In this document: positions 1 to 15,765 of the stretch, in pieces
How the letters are laid out: the number at the start of each line of letters is the position of its first letter
How positions within the stretch are numbered: position 1 is the stretch's first letter
Source of the DNA: Eretmocerus hayati
Taxonomy: Eukaryota; Arthropoda; Insecta; Hymenoptera; Aphelinidae
Reading direction: 5' to 3'
Length of the DNA stretch: 64,000 bases
Assembly (NCBI GenBank): GCA_029851415.1
Contig: CM056744.1
Span: 57,809,797-57,873,796 of the forward strand
Translations under genes and position numbers: made by a program
The notes under the pieces: generated by a model
The model's input: the letters and a program-made list of their open reading frames with translations, nothing else
What the model was told of the DNA's origin: nothing
Databases searched by the model: none

Positions 1-3000
1 ATACATCTCAATCGAATTCAATACTGCTCAGCAGGATTGGATCGGCCTGGAGATGAGTTTTGCTATCGGTCTGAATCCTGACAGGTAGCATTGAATCGAC
101 GAAGTGAATCATTTCCAATGATAACCCAATCACTTGTTGCGTCATTGACCAATCGAGCTGAATACTATAGGACGGAATTTGAATCGTAGGAGCATGATAT
201 CTATCCTCCTCAATGCTTGTCATCAGTATTGAACTCTTCTAGTTCTCATATATTTGATTCGGATTCAATACTGCTGAGCAGGATTGTTATGGACTGAGAA
301 TGAGTTTCGCTATCGGGCTGAATACTGCCGGGCAGCATAGAATCGACCGCGTCAATCGATTCCAATGACGACCCAATCACTCATTGCGTCTTGACTAATC
401 GAGATGAATACCACAGATTCGAATTGAGATCGTGGGTGCATGGTTCTTCTATCCCTCTCAATACTCTATATCAGTATTGAACTCCTCTAGATTCCATGTA
501 TTTGAATCCGAATCCAATACTGTCGAGCAGGATTGGAAAGGCCTGGAGATGAGTTTTGCTATCGGTCTGCATCCTACCAGGTAGCATTGAGTCGACTACG
601 TCAGTCGATTTCGATGATGACCCAATCACTCCATGCGTCATTGATCAATCGAGATGAATACAACAGAATCCAGTTGAAATCGTGGGTGCACGGTTATTCT
701 ATCCCTCTGAATACTCACAATCAGTGTTCGTTCTCCTCTAGATTTCGTACATCTCAATCGAATTCAATACTGCTGAGCAGGATTAGAACGGCCTGAAGAT
801 GAGTTTTGCTTTCGGTCTGAATCCTGCCAGGCAGCATCGAGTCGACTGCGTCCATCGATTTCAATGATGACCCAATCACTCATTGCGTGATTGTCCAATC
901 GAGCTTAATACTATAGGATGGAATACCGATCGTTGGAAAGTGGTCTCTATCCTCCCCAATACTTACAATCGGTATGAAACTCCTCTGAATTCCATGTATT
1001 TTAATTGGATTCAATACTGCAGGGCAGGATTGGTACGCTCTGAGGATGAGTTCCGCTATCGGTCTGAATCCTGCCGGGCAGCATTGAGTCGACTGCATCA
1101 ATCGATTTCGATGATGACCCAATTACTCTTCGCGTCATCGATCAATCCAGATAAATACAATAGAATCCAGTTGAAATCGTGGTAGCATGGTTATTCTATC
1201 CCTCTCAATACTCACAATCAGTGTTGGAATCCTCTAGATTTCATACATCTCAATCGAATTCAATACTGCTCAGCAGGATTGGAACGGCCTGGAGATGAGT
1301 TTTGCTATCGGTCTGAATCCTGCCGGGCAGCATGGGATCGACTGCGTCAATCGATTTCAATGACGACCCAATCACTCATTGCGTCCTGACTAATCGAGAT
1401 GAATACCACAGATTCGAATTGAGATCGTGGGTGCATGGTTCTTCTATCGCTCTCAATACTCTGAATCAGTATTGAACCCCTCTAGATTCCATGTATTTGA
1501 ATCCGAATCCAATACTGTCGAGCAGGATTGGAACGGCCTGGAGATGAGTTTTGCTATCGGTCTGCATCCTACCAGGTAGCATTGAGTCGACTTCGTCAGT
1601 CGATTTCGATGATGACCCAATAACTCCATGCGTCATTGATCAATCGGTATGAATACAACAGAATCCAGTTGAAATCGTGGGTGCACGGTTATTCTATCCC
1701 TCTGAATACTCACAATCAGTGTTCGTTCTCCTCTAGATTTCATGAATCTCAATCGAATTCAATACTGCTGAGCAGGATTAGAACGGCCTGAAGATGAGTT
1801 TTGCTTTCCGCCTGAATCCCGTCAGCCAGCATCGAGTCCACTGCATCAATCGATTCCGATGATGACCAGATCACTGATTGCGTGATTGACCAATCGAGTC
1901 AAATACTGGAGAATCGAATTGAAATCGTGGGTGCATGGTTATTCTATCCCTCTCAATACTCACAACCAGTATTGAACTCCTCTAGATTCCATACATTTCA
2001 ATCGAATCCAATACTGCTGAGCAGGATTGGAACGGCCTAAAGATGAGTTCTGCTATTGGTCTGATTCCAGCCAGGCTGCATTGAATCGACTGCGTCAATC
2101 GATTTCAATGATGAGCCAATCACTCATTGCGTCATTGACTAATCGAGATGGATACCACAGGATCGAATTGGAATCGTGGGTGCATGGTTCTTCTATCCCT
2201 CTCAATACTCTGAATCAGTATTGAACTCCTCTAGATTCCATGTATTCGGATCGAATTCCACACTGTCGAGCAGGATTGGAACGGCCTGGAGATGAGTTTT
2301 GCTATCGGTCTGAATCCTGCCAGGCAGCATTGAGTCGACTGCGTCAATCAATTTCAATGATGACCCAATCACTCTCTGCATCATCGATCAATCCAGATGA
2401 ATACTACAGAATCCAGTTGAAATCGTGGTAGCACGGTTATTCTATCCCTCTGTATACTCACAATCATTGTTGAACTCCTCTAGATTCCTCACATCTCAAT
2501 CGATATCAATACTGCTGAGCAGGATTGGAACGGCCTTGGGATGAGTTTTGCTATCGGTCTGAATCCTGCCAGGTAGCATTAAATTGACGTTGTGAATCTA
2601 TTTCAATGATAACCCAATCACTTGTTGCATCATTGATCAATCAAGCTGAATACTATAGGACGGAATTCAAATCGTGGGAGCATGATCTTTATCCTCCTCA
2701 ATGCTTGTAATCAATATTGAACTCTTCTAGTTCTCATATATTTGATTCGGATTCAATACTGCTGAGCAGGATTGGTATGGAATGAGGCCGAGTTTCGCTA
2801 TCGGTCTGAATCCTGCCGGGCAGCATTGAATCGACCGCGTCAATCGATTCCAATGACGACCCAATCACTCATTGCATCTTGACTAATCGAGATGGATACC
2901 ACAGATTCGAATTGAGATCGTGGGTGCATGGTTCTTCTATCCCTCTCAATACTCTAAATCAGTATTGAACTCCTCTAGATTCCATGTATTTGAATCCGAA

Positions 3001-6000
3001 TCCAATACTGTCGAGCAGGATTGGAAAGGCCTGGAGATGAGTTTTGCTATCGGTCTGCATCCTGCCAGGCAGCATTGAGTCGACTGCGTCGATCAATTTT
3101 GATGATGACCCAATTACTCTTTGCGTCATCGATCAATCCAGATAAATACTATAGAATCCAGTTGAAATCGTGGTAGCATGGTTATTCTAACCCTCTCGAT
3201 ACTCACAATCAGTGTTGAAATCCTCTAGATTTCATACATCTCAATCGAATTCAATACTGCTCAGCAGGATTGGATCGGCCTGGAGATGAGTTTTGCTATC
3301 GGTCTGAATCCTGACAGGTAGCATTGAATCGACGAAGTGAATCATTTCCAATGATAACCCAATCACTTGTTGCGTCATTGACCAATCGAGCTGAATACTA
3401 TAGGACGGAATTCGAATCGTAGGAGCATGATATCTATCCTCCTCAATGCTTGTCATCAGTATTGAACTCTTCTAGTTCTCATATATTTGATTCGGATTCA
3501 ATACTGCTGAGCAGGATTGTTATGGACTGAGAATGAGTTTCGCTATCGGGCTGAATACTGCCGGGCAGCATAGAATCGACCGCGTCAATCGATTCCAATG
3601 ACGACCCAATCACTCATTGCGTCTTGACTAATCGAGATGAATACCACAGATTCGAATTGAGATCGTGGGTGCATGGTTTTTCTATCCCTCTCAATACTCT
3701 ATATCAGTATTGATTTCCTCTTGATTCCATGTACTTGATTCGAATCCAATACTGCTGAGCAGGATTAGAACGGCTTAAGGATGACTTCTGCTATCGGTCT
3801 GATTCCAGCCAGGCAGCATTGGATTGACTGCGTCCATCGATTTCAATGATGACCCAATCACTCATTGCGTCATTGACTAATCGAGATCAATACCACAGGA
3901 TCGAATTGCAATCGTGGGTGCATGGTTCTTCTATCCCTCTCAATACTCTAGATCAGTATTTAACTCCTCTAGATCCCATGTATTCGGATCGCTTCCAATA
4001 CTGTCGAGCAGGATTGGGACGGCCTGGAGATGAGTTTTGCTATTGGTCTGAATCCTGCCAGGCAGCATTGAGTCGACTGCGTCGATCAATTTTGATGATG
4101 ACCCAATTACTCTTTGCGTCATCGATCGATCCAGATAAATACTATAGAATCCAGTTGAAATCGTGGTAGCATGGTTATTCTAACCCTCTCAATACTCACA
4201 ATCAGTGTTGAAATCCTCTAGATTTCATACATCTCAATCGAATTCAATACTGCTGAGCAGGATTAGAACGGCCTGAAGATGAGTTTTGCTTTCCGCCTGA
4301 ATCCTGTCAGCCAGCATCGAGTCCACTGCATCAATCGATTCCGATGATGACCAGATCACTGATTGCGTGATTGACCAATCGAGTCAAATACTGGAGAATC
4401 GAATTGAAATCGTGGGTGCATGGTTATTCTATCCCTCTCAATACTCACAACCAGTATTGAACTCCTCTAGATTCCATACATTTCAATCGAATCCAATACT
4501 GCTGAGCAGGATTGGATCGGCCTAAAGATGAGTTCTGCTATTGGTCTGATTCCAGCCAGGCTGCATTGAGTCGACTGCGTCGATCAATTCTGATGATGAC
4601 CCAATTACTCTTTGCGTCATCGATCAATCCAGATGAATACTATAGAATCCAGTTGAAATCGTGGTAGCATGGTTATTCTAACCCTCTCAATACTCACAAT
4701 CAGTGTTGAAATCCTCTAGATTTCATACATCTCAATCGAATTCAATACTGCTCAGCAGGATTGGATCGGCCTGGAGATGAGTTTTGCTATCGGTCTGAAT
4801 CCTGACAGGTAGCATTGAATCGACGAAGTGAATCATTTCCAATGATAACCCAATCACTTGTTGCGTCATTGACCAATCGAGCTGAATACTATAGGACGGA
4901 ATTCGAATCGTAGGAGCATGATATCTATCCTCCTCAATGCTTGTCATCAGTATTGAACTCTTCTAGTTCTCATATATTTGATTCGGATTCAATACTGCTG
5001 AGCAGGATTGTTATGGACTGAGAATGAGTTTCGCAATCGGGCTGAATACTGCCGGGCAGCATAGAATCGACCGCGTCAATCGATTCCAATGACGACCCAA
5101 TCACTCATTGCGTCTTGACTAATCGAGATGAATACCACAGATTCGAATTGAGATCGTGGGTGCATGGTTCTTCTATCCCTCTCAATACTCTATATCAGTA
5201 TTGAACTCCTCTAGATTCCATGTATTTGAATCCGAATCCAATACTGTCGAGCAGGATTGGAAAGGCCTGGAGATGAGTTTTGCTATCGGTCTGCATCCTA
5301 CCAGGTAGCATTGAGTCGACTACGTCAGTCGATTTCGATGATGACCCAATCACTCCATGCGTCATTGATCAATCGAGATGAATACAACAGAATCCAGTTG
5401 AAATCGTGGGTGCACGGTTATTCTAACCCTCTCAATACTCACAATCAGTGTTGAAATCCTCTAGATTTCATACATCTCAATCGAATTCAATACTGCTCAG
5501 CAGGATTGGATCGGCCTGGAGATGAGTTTTGCTATCGGTCTGAATCCTGACAGGTAGCATTGAATCGACGAAGTGAATCATTCCCAATGATAACCCAATC
5601 ACTTGTTGCGTCATTGACCAATCGAGCTGAATACTATAGGACGGAATTCGAATCGTAGGAGCATGATATCTATCCTCCTCAATGCTTGTCATCAGTATTG
5701 AACTCTTCTAGTTTTCATCTATTTGATTCGGATTCAATACTGCTGAGCAGGATTGTTATGGACTGAGAATGAGTTTCGCTATCGGGCTGAATACTGCCGG
5801 GCAGCATAGAATCGACCGCGTCAATCGATTCCAATGACGACCCAATCACTTATTGCGTCTTGACTAATCGAGATGAATACCACAGATTCGAATTGAGATC
5901 GTGGGTGCATGGTTCTTCTATCCCTCTCAATACTCTATATCAGTATTGATTTCCTCTAGATTCCATGTACTTGATTCGAATCCAATACTGCTGAGCAGGA

Positions 6001-9000
6001 TTAGAACGGCTTAAGGATGAGTTCTGCTATCGGTCTGATTCCAGCCAGGCAGCATTGGATTGACTGCGTCCATCGATTTCAATGATGACCCAATCACTCA
6101 TTGCGTCATTGACTAATCGAGATCAATACCACAGGATCGAATTGCAATCGTGGGTGCATGGTTCTTCTATCCCTCTCAATACTCTAGATCAGTATTTAAC
6201 TCCTCTAGATCCCATGTATTCGGATCGCTTCCAATACTGTCGAGCAGGATTGGGACGGCCTGGAGATGAGTTTTGCTATTGGTCTGAATCCCGCCAGGCA
6301 GCATTGAGTCGACTGCGTCGATCAATTTTGATGATGACCCAATTACTCTTTGCGTCATCGATCAATCCAGATAAATACTATAGAATCCAGTTGAAATCGT
6401 GGTAGCATGGTTATTCTAACCCTCTCAATACTCACAATCAGTGTTGAAATCCTCTAGATTTCATACATCTCAATCGAATTCAATACTGCTCAGCAGGATT
6501 GGATCGGCCTGGAGATGAGTTTTGCTATCGGTCTGAATCCTGACAGAAAGCATTGAATCGACGAAGTGAAACATTTCCAATGATAACCCAATCACTTGTT
6601 GCGTCATTGACCAATCGAGCTGAATACTATAGGACGGAATTCGAATCGTAGGAGCATGATATCTATCCTCCTCAATGCTCGTCATCAGTATTGAACTCTT
6701 CTAGTTCTCATATATTTGATTCGGATTCAATACTGCTGAGCAGGATTGTTATGGACTGAGAATGAGTTCCGCTATCGGGCTGAATACTGCCGGGCAGCAT
6801 AGAATCGACCGCGTCAATCGATTCCAATGACGACCCAATCACTCATTGCGTCTTGACTAATCGAGATGAATACCACAGATTCGAATTGAGATCGTGGGTG
6901 CATGGTTCTTCTATCCCTCTCAATACTCTAAATCAGTATTGAACTCCTCTAGATTCCATGTATTTGAATCCGAATCCAATACTGTCGAGCAGGATTGGAA
7001 AGGCCTGGAGATGAGTTTTGCTATCGGTCTGCATCCTACCAGGTAGCATTGAGTCGACTACGTCAGTCGATTTCGATGATGACCCAATCACTCCATGCGT
7101 CATTGATCAATCGAGATGAATAGAACAGAATCCAGTTGAAATCGTGGGTGCACGGTCATTCTATCCCTCTGAATACTCACAATCAGTGTTCGTTCTCCTC
7201 TAGATTTCGTACATCTCAATCGAATTCAATACTGCTGAGCAGGATTAGAACGGCCTGAAAATGAGTTTTGCTTTCGGTCTGAATCCTGCCAGGCAGCATC
7301 GAGTCGACTGCGTCCATCGATTTCAATGATGACCCAATCACTCATTGCGTGATTGTCCAATCGAGCTTAATACTATAGGATGGAATACCCATCGTTGGAA
7401 AGTGGTCTCTATCCTCCCCAATACTTACAATCGGTATGAAACTCCTCTGAATTCCATGTATTTTAATTGGATTCAATACTGCTGAGCAGGATTGGTACGC
7501 TCTGAGGATGAGTTCCGCTATCGGTCTGAATCCTGCCGGGCAGCATTGAGTCGACTGCATCAATCGATTTCGATGATGACCCAATTACTCTTCGCGTCAT
7601 CGATCAATCCAGATAAATACAATAGAATCCAGTTGAAATCGTGGTAGCATGGTTATTCTATCCCTCTCAATACTCACAATCAGTGTTGAAATCCTCTAGA
7701 TTTCATACATCTCAATCGAATTCAATACTGCTCAGCAGGATTGGAACGGCCTGGAGATGAGTTTTGCTATCGGTCTGAATCCTGCCGGGCAGCATGGAAT
7801 CGACTGCGTCAATTGATTTCAATGACGACCCAATCACTCATTGCGTCCTGACTAATCGAGATGAATACCACAGATTCGAATTGAGATCGTGGGTGCATGG
7901 TTCTTCTATCGCTCTCAATACTCTAAATCAGTATTGAACCCCTCTAGATTCCATGTATTTGAATCCGAATCCAATACTGTCGAGCAGGATTGGAACGGCC
8001 TGGAGATGAGTTTTGCTATCGGTCTGCATCCTACCAGGTAGCATTGAGTCGACTTCGTCAGTCGATTTCGATGATGACCCAATAACTCCATGCGTCATCG
8101 ATCAATCCAGATAAATACAATAGAATCCAGTTGAAATCGTGGTAGCATGGTTATTCTATCCCTCTCAATACTCACAATCAGTGTTGAAATCCTCTAGATT
8201 TCATACATCTCAATCGAATTCAATACTGCTGAGCAGGATTAGAACGGCCTGAAGATGAGTTTTGCTTTCCGCCTGAATCCTGTCAGCCAGCATCGAGTCC
8301 ACTGCATCAATCGATTCCGATGATGACCAGATCACTCATTGCGTGATTGACCAATCGAGTCAAATACTGGAGAATCGAATTGGAATCGTGGGTGCATGGT
8401 TATTCTATCCCTCTCAATACTCACAACCAGTATTGAACTCCTCTAGATTCCATACATTTCAATCGAATCCAATACTGCTGAGCAGGATTGGAACGGCCTA
8501 AAGATGAGTTCTGCTATTGGTCTGATTCCAGCCAGGCTGCATTGAGTCGACTGCGTCGATCAATACTGATGATGACCCAATTACTCTTTGCGTCATCGAT
8601 CAATCCAGATAAATACTATAGAATCCAGTTGAAATCGTGGTAGCATGGTTATTCTAACCCTCTCAATACTCACAATCAGTGTTGAAATCCTCTAGATTTC
8701 ATACATCTCAATCGAATTCAATACTGCTCAGCAGGATTGGATCGGCCTGGAGATGAGTTTTGCTATCGGTCTGAATCCTGACAGGTAGCATTGAATCGAC
8801 GAAGTGAATCATTTCCAATGATAACCCAATCACTTGTTGCGTCATTGACCAATCGAGCTGAATACTATAGGACGGAATTCGAATCGTAGGAGCATGATAT
8901 CTATCCTCCTCAATGCTTGTCATCAGTATTGAACTCTTCTAGTTTTCATCTATTTGATTCGGATTCAATACTGCTGAGCAGGATTGTTATGGACTGAGAA

Positions 9001-12000
9001 TGAGTTTCGCTATCGGGCTGAATACTGCCGGGCAGCATAGAATCGACCGCGTCAATCGATTCCAATGACGACCCAATCACTCATTGCGTCTTGACTAATC
9101 GAGATGAATACCACAGATTCGAATTGAGATCGTGGGTGCATGGTTCTTCTATCCCTCTCAATACTCTATATCAGTATTGAACTCCTCTAGATTCCATGTA
9201 TTTGAATCCGAATCCAATACTGTCGAGCAGGATTGGAAAGGCCTGGAGATGAATTTTGCTATCGGTCTGCATCCTACCAGGTAGCATTGAGTCGACTACG
9301 TCAGTCGATTTCGATGATGACCCAATCACTCCATGCGTCATTGATCAATCGAGATGAATAGAACAGAATCCAGTTGAAATCGTGGGTGCACGGTTATTCT
9401 ATCCCTCTGAATACTCACAATCAGTGTTCGTTCTCCTTTAGATTTCGTACATCTCAATCGAATTCAATACTGCTGAGCAGGATTAGAACGGCCTGAAGAT
9501 GAGTTTTGCTTTCGGTCTGAATCCTGCCAGGCAGCATCGAGTCGACTGCGTCCATCGATTTCAATGATGACCCAATCACTCATTGCGTGATTGTCCAATC
9601 GAGCTTAATACTATAGGATGGAATACCGATCGTTGGAAAGTGGTCTCTATCCTCCCCAATACTTACAATCGGTATGAAACTCCTCTGAATTCCATGTATT
9701 TTAATTGGATTCAATACTGCTGAGCAGGATTGGTACGCTCTGAGGATGAGTTCCGCTATCGGTCTGAATCCTGCCGGGCAGCATTGAGTCGACTGCATCA
9801 ATCGATTTCGATGATGACCCAATTACTCTTCGCGTCATCGATCAATCCAGATAAATACAATAGAATCCAGTTGAAATCGTGGTAGCATGGTTATTCTATC
9901 CCTCTCAATACTCACAATCAGTGTTGAAATCCTCTAGATTTCATACATCTCAATCGAATTCAATACTGCTCAGCAGGATTGGAACGGCCTGGAGATGAGT
10001 TTTGCTATCGGTCTGAATCCTGCCGGGCAGCATGGAATCGACTGCGTCAATCGATTTCAATGACGACCCAATCACTCATTGCGTCCTGACTAATCGAGAT
10101 GAATACCACAGATTCGAATTGAGATCGTGGGTGCATGGTTCTTCTATCGCTCTCAATACTCTGAATCAGTATTGAACCCCTCTAGATTCCATGTATTTGA
10201 ATCCGAATCCAATACTGTCGAGCAGGATTGGAACGGCCTGGAGATGAGTTTTGCTATCGGTCTGCATCCTACCAGGTAGCATTGAGTCGACTTCGTCAGT
10301 CGATTTCGATGATGACCCAATAACTCCATGCGTCATTGATCAATCGGTATGAATACAACAGAATCCAGTTGAAATCGTGGGTGCACGGTTATTCTATCCC
10401 TCTGAATACTCACAATCAGTGTTCGTTCTCCTCTAGATTTCATGAATCTCAATCGAATTAAATACTGCTGAGCAGGATTAGAACGGCCTGAAGATGAGTT
10501 TTGCTTTCCGCCTGAATCCCGTCAGCCAGCATCGAGTCCACTGCATCAATCGATTCCGATGATGACCAGATCACTGATTGCGTGATTGACCAATCGAGTC
10601 AAATACTGGAGAATCGAATTGAAATCGTGGGTGCATGGTTATTCTATCCCTCTCAATACTCACAACCAGTATTGAACTCCTCTAGATTCCATACATTTCA
10701 ATCGAATCCAATACTGCTGAGCAGGATTGGAACGGCCTAAAGATGAGTTCTGCTATTGGTCTGATTCCAGCCAGGCTGCATTGAATCGACTGTGTCAATC
10801 GATTTCAATGATGAGCCAATCACTCATTGCGTCATTGACTAATCGAGATGGATACCACAGGATCGAATTGGAATCGTGGGTGCATGGTCCTTCTATCCCT
10901 CTCAATACTCTGAATCAGTATTGAACTCCTCTAGATTCCATGTATTCAGATCGAATTCCACACTGTCGAGCAGGATTGAAACGGCCTGGAGATGAGTTTT
11001 GCTATCGGTCTGAATCCTGCCAGGCAGCATTGAGTCGACTGCGTCAATCAATTTCAATGATGACCCAATCACTCTCTGCATCATCGATCAATCCAGATGA
11101 ATACTACAGAATCCAGTTGAAATCGTGGTAGCACGGTTATTCTATCCCTCTCAATACTCACAATCATTGTTGAACTCCTCTAGATTTCTCACATCTCAAT
11201 CGATATCGATACTGCTGAGCAGGATTGGAACGGCCTGGAGATGAGTTTTGCTATCGGTCTGAATCCTGCCAGGTTGCATTACATTGACGTTGTGAATCTA
11301 TTTCAATGATAACCCAATCACTTGTTGCATCATTGACCAATCAAGCTGGATACTATAGGACGAAATTCAAATCATGGGAGCATGATCTTTATCCTCCTCA
11401 ATGCTTGTAATCAGTATTGAACTCTTCTAGTTCTCATATATTTGATTCGGATTCAATACTGCTGAGCAGGATTGGTATGGAATGAGGCCGAGTTTCGCTA
11501 TCGGTCTGAATCCTGCCGGGCAGCATTGAATCGACCGCGTCAATCGATTCCAATGACGACCCAATCACTCATTGCGTCTTGACTAATCGAGATGGATACC
11601 ACAGATTCGAATTGAGATCGTGGGTGAATGGTTCTTCTATCCCTCTTAATACTCTAAATCAGTATTGAACTCCTCTAGATTCCATGTATTTGAATCCGAA
11701 TCCAATACTGTCGAGCAGGATTGGAAAGGCCTGGAGATGAGTTTTGCTATCGGTCTGCATCCTGCCAGGCAGCATTGAGTCGACTGCGTCGATCAATTTT
11801 GATGATGACCCAATTACTCTTTGCGTCATCGATCAATCCAGATAAATACAATAGAATCCAGTTGAAATCGTGGTAGCATGGTTATTCTAACCCTCTCAAT
11901 ACTCACAATCAGTGTTGAAATCCTCTAGATTTCATACATCTCAATCGAATTCAATACTGCTCAGCAGGATTGGATCGGCCTGGAGATGAGTTTTGCTATC

Positions 12001-14863
12001 GGTCTGAATCCTGACAGGTAGCATTGAATCGACGAAGTGAATCATTTCCAATGATAACCCAATCACTTGTTGCGTCATTGACCAATCGAGCTGAATACTA
12101 TAGGACGGAATTCGAATCGTAGGAGCATGATATCTATCCTCCTCAATGCTTGTCATCAGTATTGAACTCTTCTAGTTCTCATATATTTGATTCGGATTCA
12201 ATACTGCTGAGCAGGATTGTTATGGACTGAGAATGAGTTTCGCTATCGGGCTGAATACTGCCGGGCAGCATAGAATCGACCGCGTCAATCGATTCCAATG
12301 ACGACCCAATCACTCATTGCGTCTTGACTAATCGAGATGAATACCACAGATCCGAATTGAGATCGTGGGTGCATGGTTCTTCTATCCCTCTCAATACTCT
12401 ATATCAGTATTGATTTCCTCTAGATTCCATGTACTTGATTCGAATCCAATACTGCTGAGCAGGATTAGAACGGCTTAAGGATGAGTTCTGATATCGTCCT
12501 GATTCCAGCCAGGCAGCATTGGATTGACTGCGTCCATCGATTTCAATGATGACCCAATCACTCATTGCGTCATTGACTAATCGAGATCAATACCACAGGA
12601 TCGAATTGCAATCGTGGGTGCATGGTTCTTCTATCCCTCTCAATACTCTAGATCAGTATATAACTCCTCTAGATCCCATGTATTCGGATCGCTTCCAATA
12701 CTGTCGAGCAGGATTGGGACGGCCTGGAGATGAGTTTTGCTATTGGTCTGAATCCTGCCAGGCAGCATTGAGTCGACTGCGTCGATCAATTCTGATGATG
12801 ACCCAATTACTCTTTGCGTCATCGATCAATCCAGATAAATACTATAGAATCCAGTTGAAATCGTGGTAGCATGGTTATTCTAACCCTCTCAATACTCACA
12901 ATCAGTGTTGAAATCCTCTAGATTTCATACATCTCAATCGAATTCAATACTGCTCAGCAGGATTGGATCGGCCTGGAGATGAGTTTTGCTATCGGTCTGA
13001 ATCCTGACAGGTAGCATTGAATCGACGAAGTGAATCATTTCCAATGATAACCCAATCACTTGTTGCGTCATCGACCAATCGAGCTGAATACTATAGGACG
13101 GAATTCGAATCGTAGGAGCATGATATCTATCCTCCTCAATGTTTGTCATCAGTATTGAACTCTTCTAGTTCTCATATATTTGATTCGGATTCAATACTGC
13201 TGAGCAGGATTGTTATGGACTGAGAATGAGTTTCGATATCGGGCTGAATACTGCCGGGCAGCATAGAATCGACCGCGTCAATCGATTCCAATGACGACCC
13301 AATCACTCATTGCGTCTTGACTAATCGAGATGAATACCACAGATTCGAATTGAGATCGTGGGTGCATGGTTCTTCTATCCCTCTCAATACTCTAAATCAG
13401 TATTGAACTCCTCTAGATTCCATGTATTCGAATCCGAATCCAATACTGTCGAGCAGGATTGGAAAGGCCTGGAGATGAGTTTTGCTATCGGTCTGCATCC
13501 TACCAGGTAGCATTGAGTCGACTACGTCAGTCGATTTTGATGATGACCCAATCACTCCATGCGTCATTGATCAATCGAGATGAATACAACAGAATCCAGT
13601 TGAAATCGTGGGTGCACGGTTATTCTATCCCTCTGAATACTCACTATCAGTGTTCGTTCTCCTCTAGATTTCGTACATCTCAATCGAATTCAATACTGCT
13701 GAGCAGGATTAGAACGGCCTGAAGATGAGTTTTGCTTTCGGTCTGAATCCTGCCAGGCAGCATCGAGTCGACTGCGTCCATCGATTTCAATGATGACCCA
13801 ATCACTCATTGCGTGATTGTCCAATCGAGCTTAATACTATAGGATGGAATACCGATCGTTGGAAAGTGGTCTCTATCCTCCCCAATACTTACAATCGGTA
13901 TGAAACTCCTCTGAATTCCATGTATTTCAATTGGATTCAATACTGCTGAGCAGGATTGGTACGCTCTGAGGATGAGTTCCGCTATCGGTCTGAATCCTGC
14001 CGGGCAGCATTGAGTCGACTGCATCAATCGATTTCGATGATGACCCAATTACTCTTCGCGTCATCGATCAATCCAGATAAATACAATAGAATCCAGTTGA
14101 AATCGTGGTAGCATGGTTATTCTATCCCTCTCAATACTCTAAATCAGTATTGAACCCCTCTAGATTCCATGTATTTGAATCCGAATTCAATACTGTCGAG
14201 CAGGATTGGAACGGCCTGGAGATGAGTTTTGCTATCGGTCTGCATCCTACCAGGTAGCATTGAGTCGACTTCGTCAGTCGATTTCGATGATGACCCAATC
14301 ACTCCATGCGTCATTGATCATTCGAGATGAATACAACAGAATCCAGTTGAAATCGTGGGTGCACGGTTATTCTATCCCTCTGAATACTCACAATCAGTGT
14401 TCGTTCTCCTCTAGATTTCGTACATCTCAATCGAATTCAATACTGCTGAGCAGGATTAGAACGGCCTGAAGATGAGTTTTGCTTTCGGTCTGAATCCTGC
14501 CAGGCAGCATCGAGTCGACTGCGTCCATCGATTTCAATGATGACCCAATCACTCATTGCGTGATTGTCCAATCGAGCTTAATACTATAGGATGGAATACC
14601 GATCGTTGGAAAGTGGTCTCTATCCTCCCCAATACTCACAATCGGTATGAAACTCCTCTGAATTCCATGTATTTTAATTGGATTCAATACTGCTGAGCAG
14701 GATTGGTACGCTCTGAGGATGAGTTCCGCTATCGGTCTGAATCCTGCCGGGCAGCATTGAGTCGACTGCATCAATCGATTTCGATGATGACCCAATTACT
14801 CTTCACGTCATCGATCAATCCAGATAAATACAATAGAATCCAGTTGAAATCGTGGTAGCATGG
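1..14863. repeat. 248-bp satellite array, left block
   Basis: About 60 tandem monomers of 247-249 bp. A landmark found once per monomer is an imperfect dyad CTGCT(G/C)AGCAG, or the variant CTGTCGAGCAG, followed by GATTGG. Monomer types recur in a higher-order pattern: the sequence from 1 to about 4250 realigns column for column with 8701 to about 12950 (period 8,700 bp, 35 monomers). Smaller shifts of 745, 993 and about 3,233 bp (3, 4 and 13 monomers) also occur. A local 747-bp (3-monomer) duplication lies at about 13.4-14.8 kb. Stop-poor stretches on both strands are a by-product of the repeat, not genes. The array runs off the left edge of the window. A heterochromatic or centromeric location is inference. 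Confidence 0.97.
14860..14863. repeat. Target-site duplication of element A, left copy (ATGG)
   Basis: ATGG precedes the 5' LTR and recurs at 24334-24337 after the 3' LTR. Removing the element and one copy restores the ordinary satellite sequence (GTAGCATGGTTATTC), so the insertion point is exact. A 4-bp duplication is typical of Ty3/gypsy integrases. Confidence 0.95.
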
Positions 14864-15757
14864 TGTGAGTGCCATAACCCCAAAATTTTAGTTTTTATTT
14901 TGAGAATTCAAGATAGAACCATCTATTAGTTTTAATATGGGATTCAAATCTCGGCGCGCCTCTGAGTCGGTATAGTAGCGATCTTTTCGCCTTCTGATTG
15001 ACGCGCAATGTAAATACTCACATATGGGCATGATCATGTATATGCACTAACACATAGAAATTTGGAAAATTCCACGAATTTCTATAAGGAATTTTCCATA
15101 TGAAACTGTATGAAATAAGAAACTTTTCCATACCATCATAGAGCTCATTTTCTGAGTTTTCCAGTACATATTAGTTTTTTCTGAAAACAATTGATTTTCT
15201 ATTCGTATTTCATTTTACAATCTAATTTTGTAGATAAAAAACGTACCATAACATTTTTTCCCAACTTTTTCGGTTGATTGCACTCGTTAGATTCCTAAGA
15301 GTTAAAATAGACGTGAGATTTCTTTTGATGTTTGAAAATAATTGCAAAATTAGGCATCTTGTAAATATTGTAAATAATATCATTGTAAAATGGAGTTTTG
15401 CAACTTCTGACTTTATTATGTGAAAATTCATATGACTACATGAGAGTAATAAGCGAAAGTACTAAACATTTTGATTAATTTTCTTTGATTTTCGAGGATA
15501 GATGAATAGCCACGTTTTTCTAGAACATTCCAGAGAATTATCTTTTTGTTGATTACAATAAAATAAAAACGATTCTATTCAATTCATACATGGAATTCAA
15601 TTGATTTTGGGATGCAGAATCCATTGGTGTAAATGAATTATGTGAATATAATTGATCAAAACCTGATTTTTTACGGGATATGGGTTCTTCGAACGTTCCA
15701 TCATCTATTAGAATATCTTCATACAATATAGATATACTGTAAAGCCAGAGGACTGAG

Positions 15758-15765
15758 TATAAATA
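15758..15765 (+). promoter_or_regulatory. TATA box of element A LTR
   Basis: TATAAATA in the LTR, upstream of the polyadenylation signal. The element B LTR has the same box at 44623-44630 in the same relative place. The start of transcription is expected about 25-30 bp downstream; no initiator is certain. Confidence 0.7.

Noticed and set aside
1..14863. CRISPR-like regular repetition
   Set aside because: Monomers are contiguous, with no short repeat and unique spacers; this is satellite DNA of a eukaryote.
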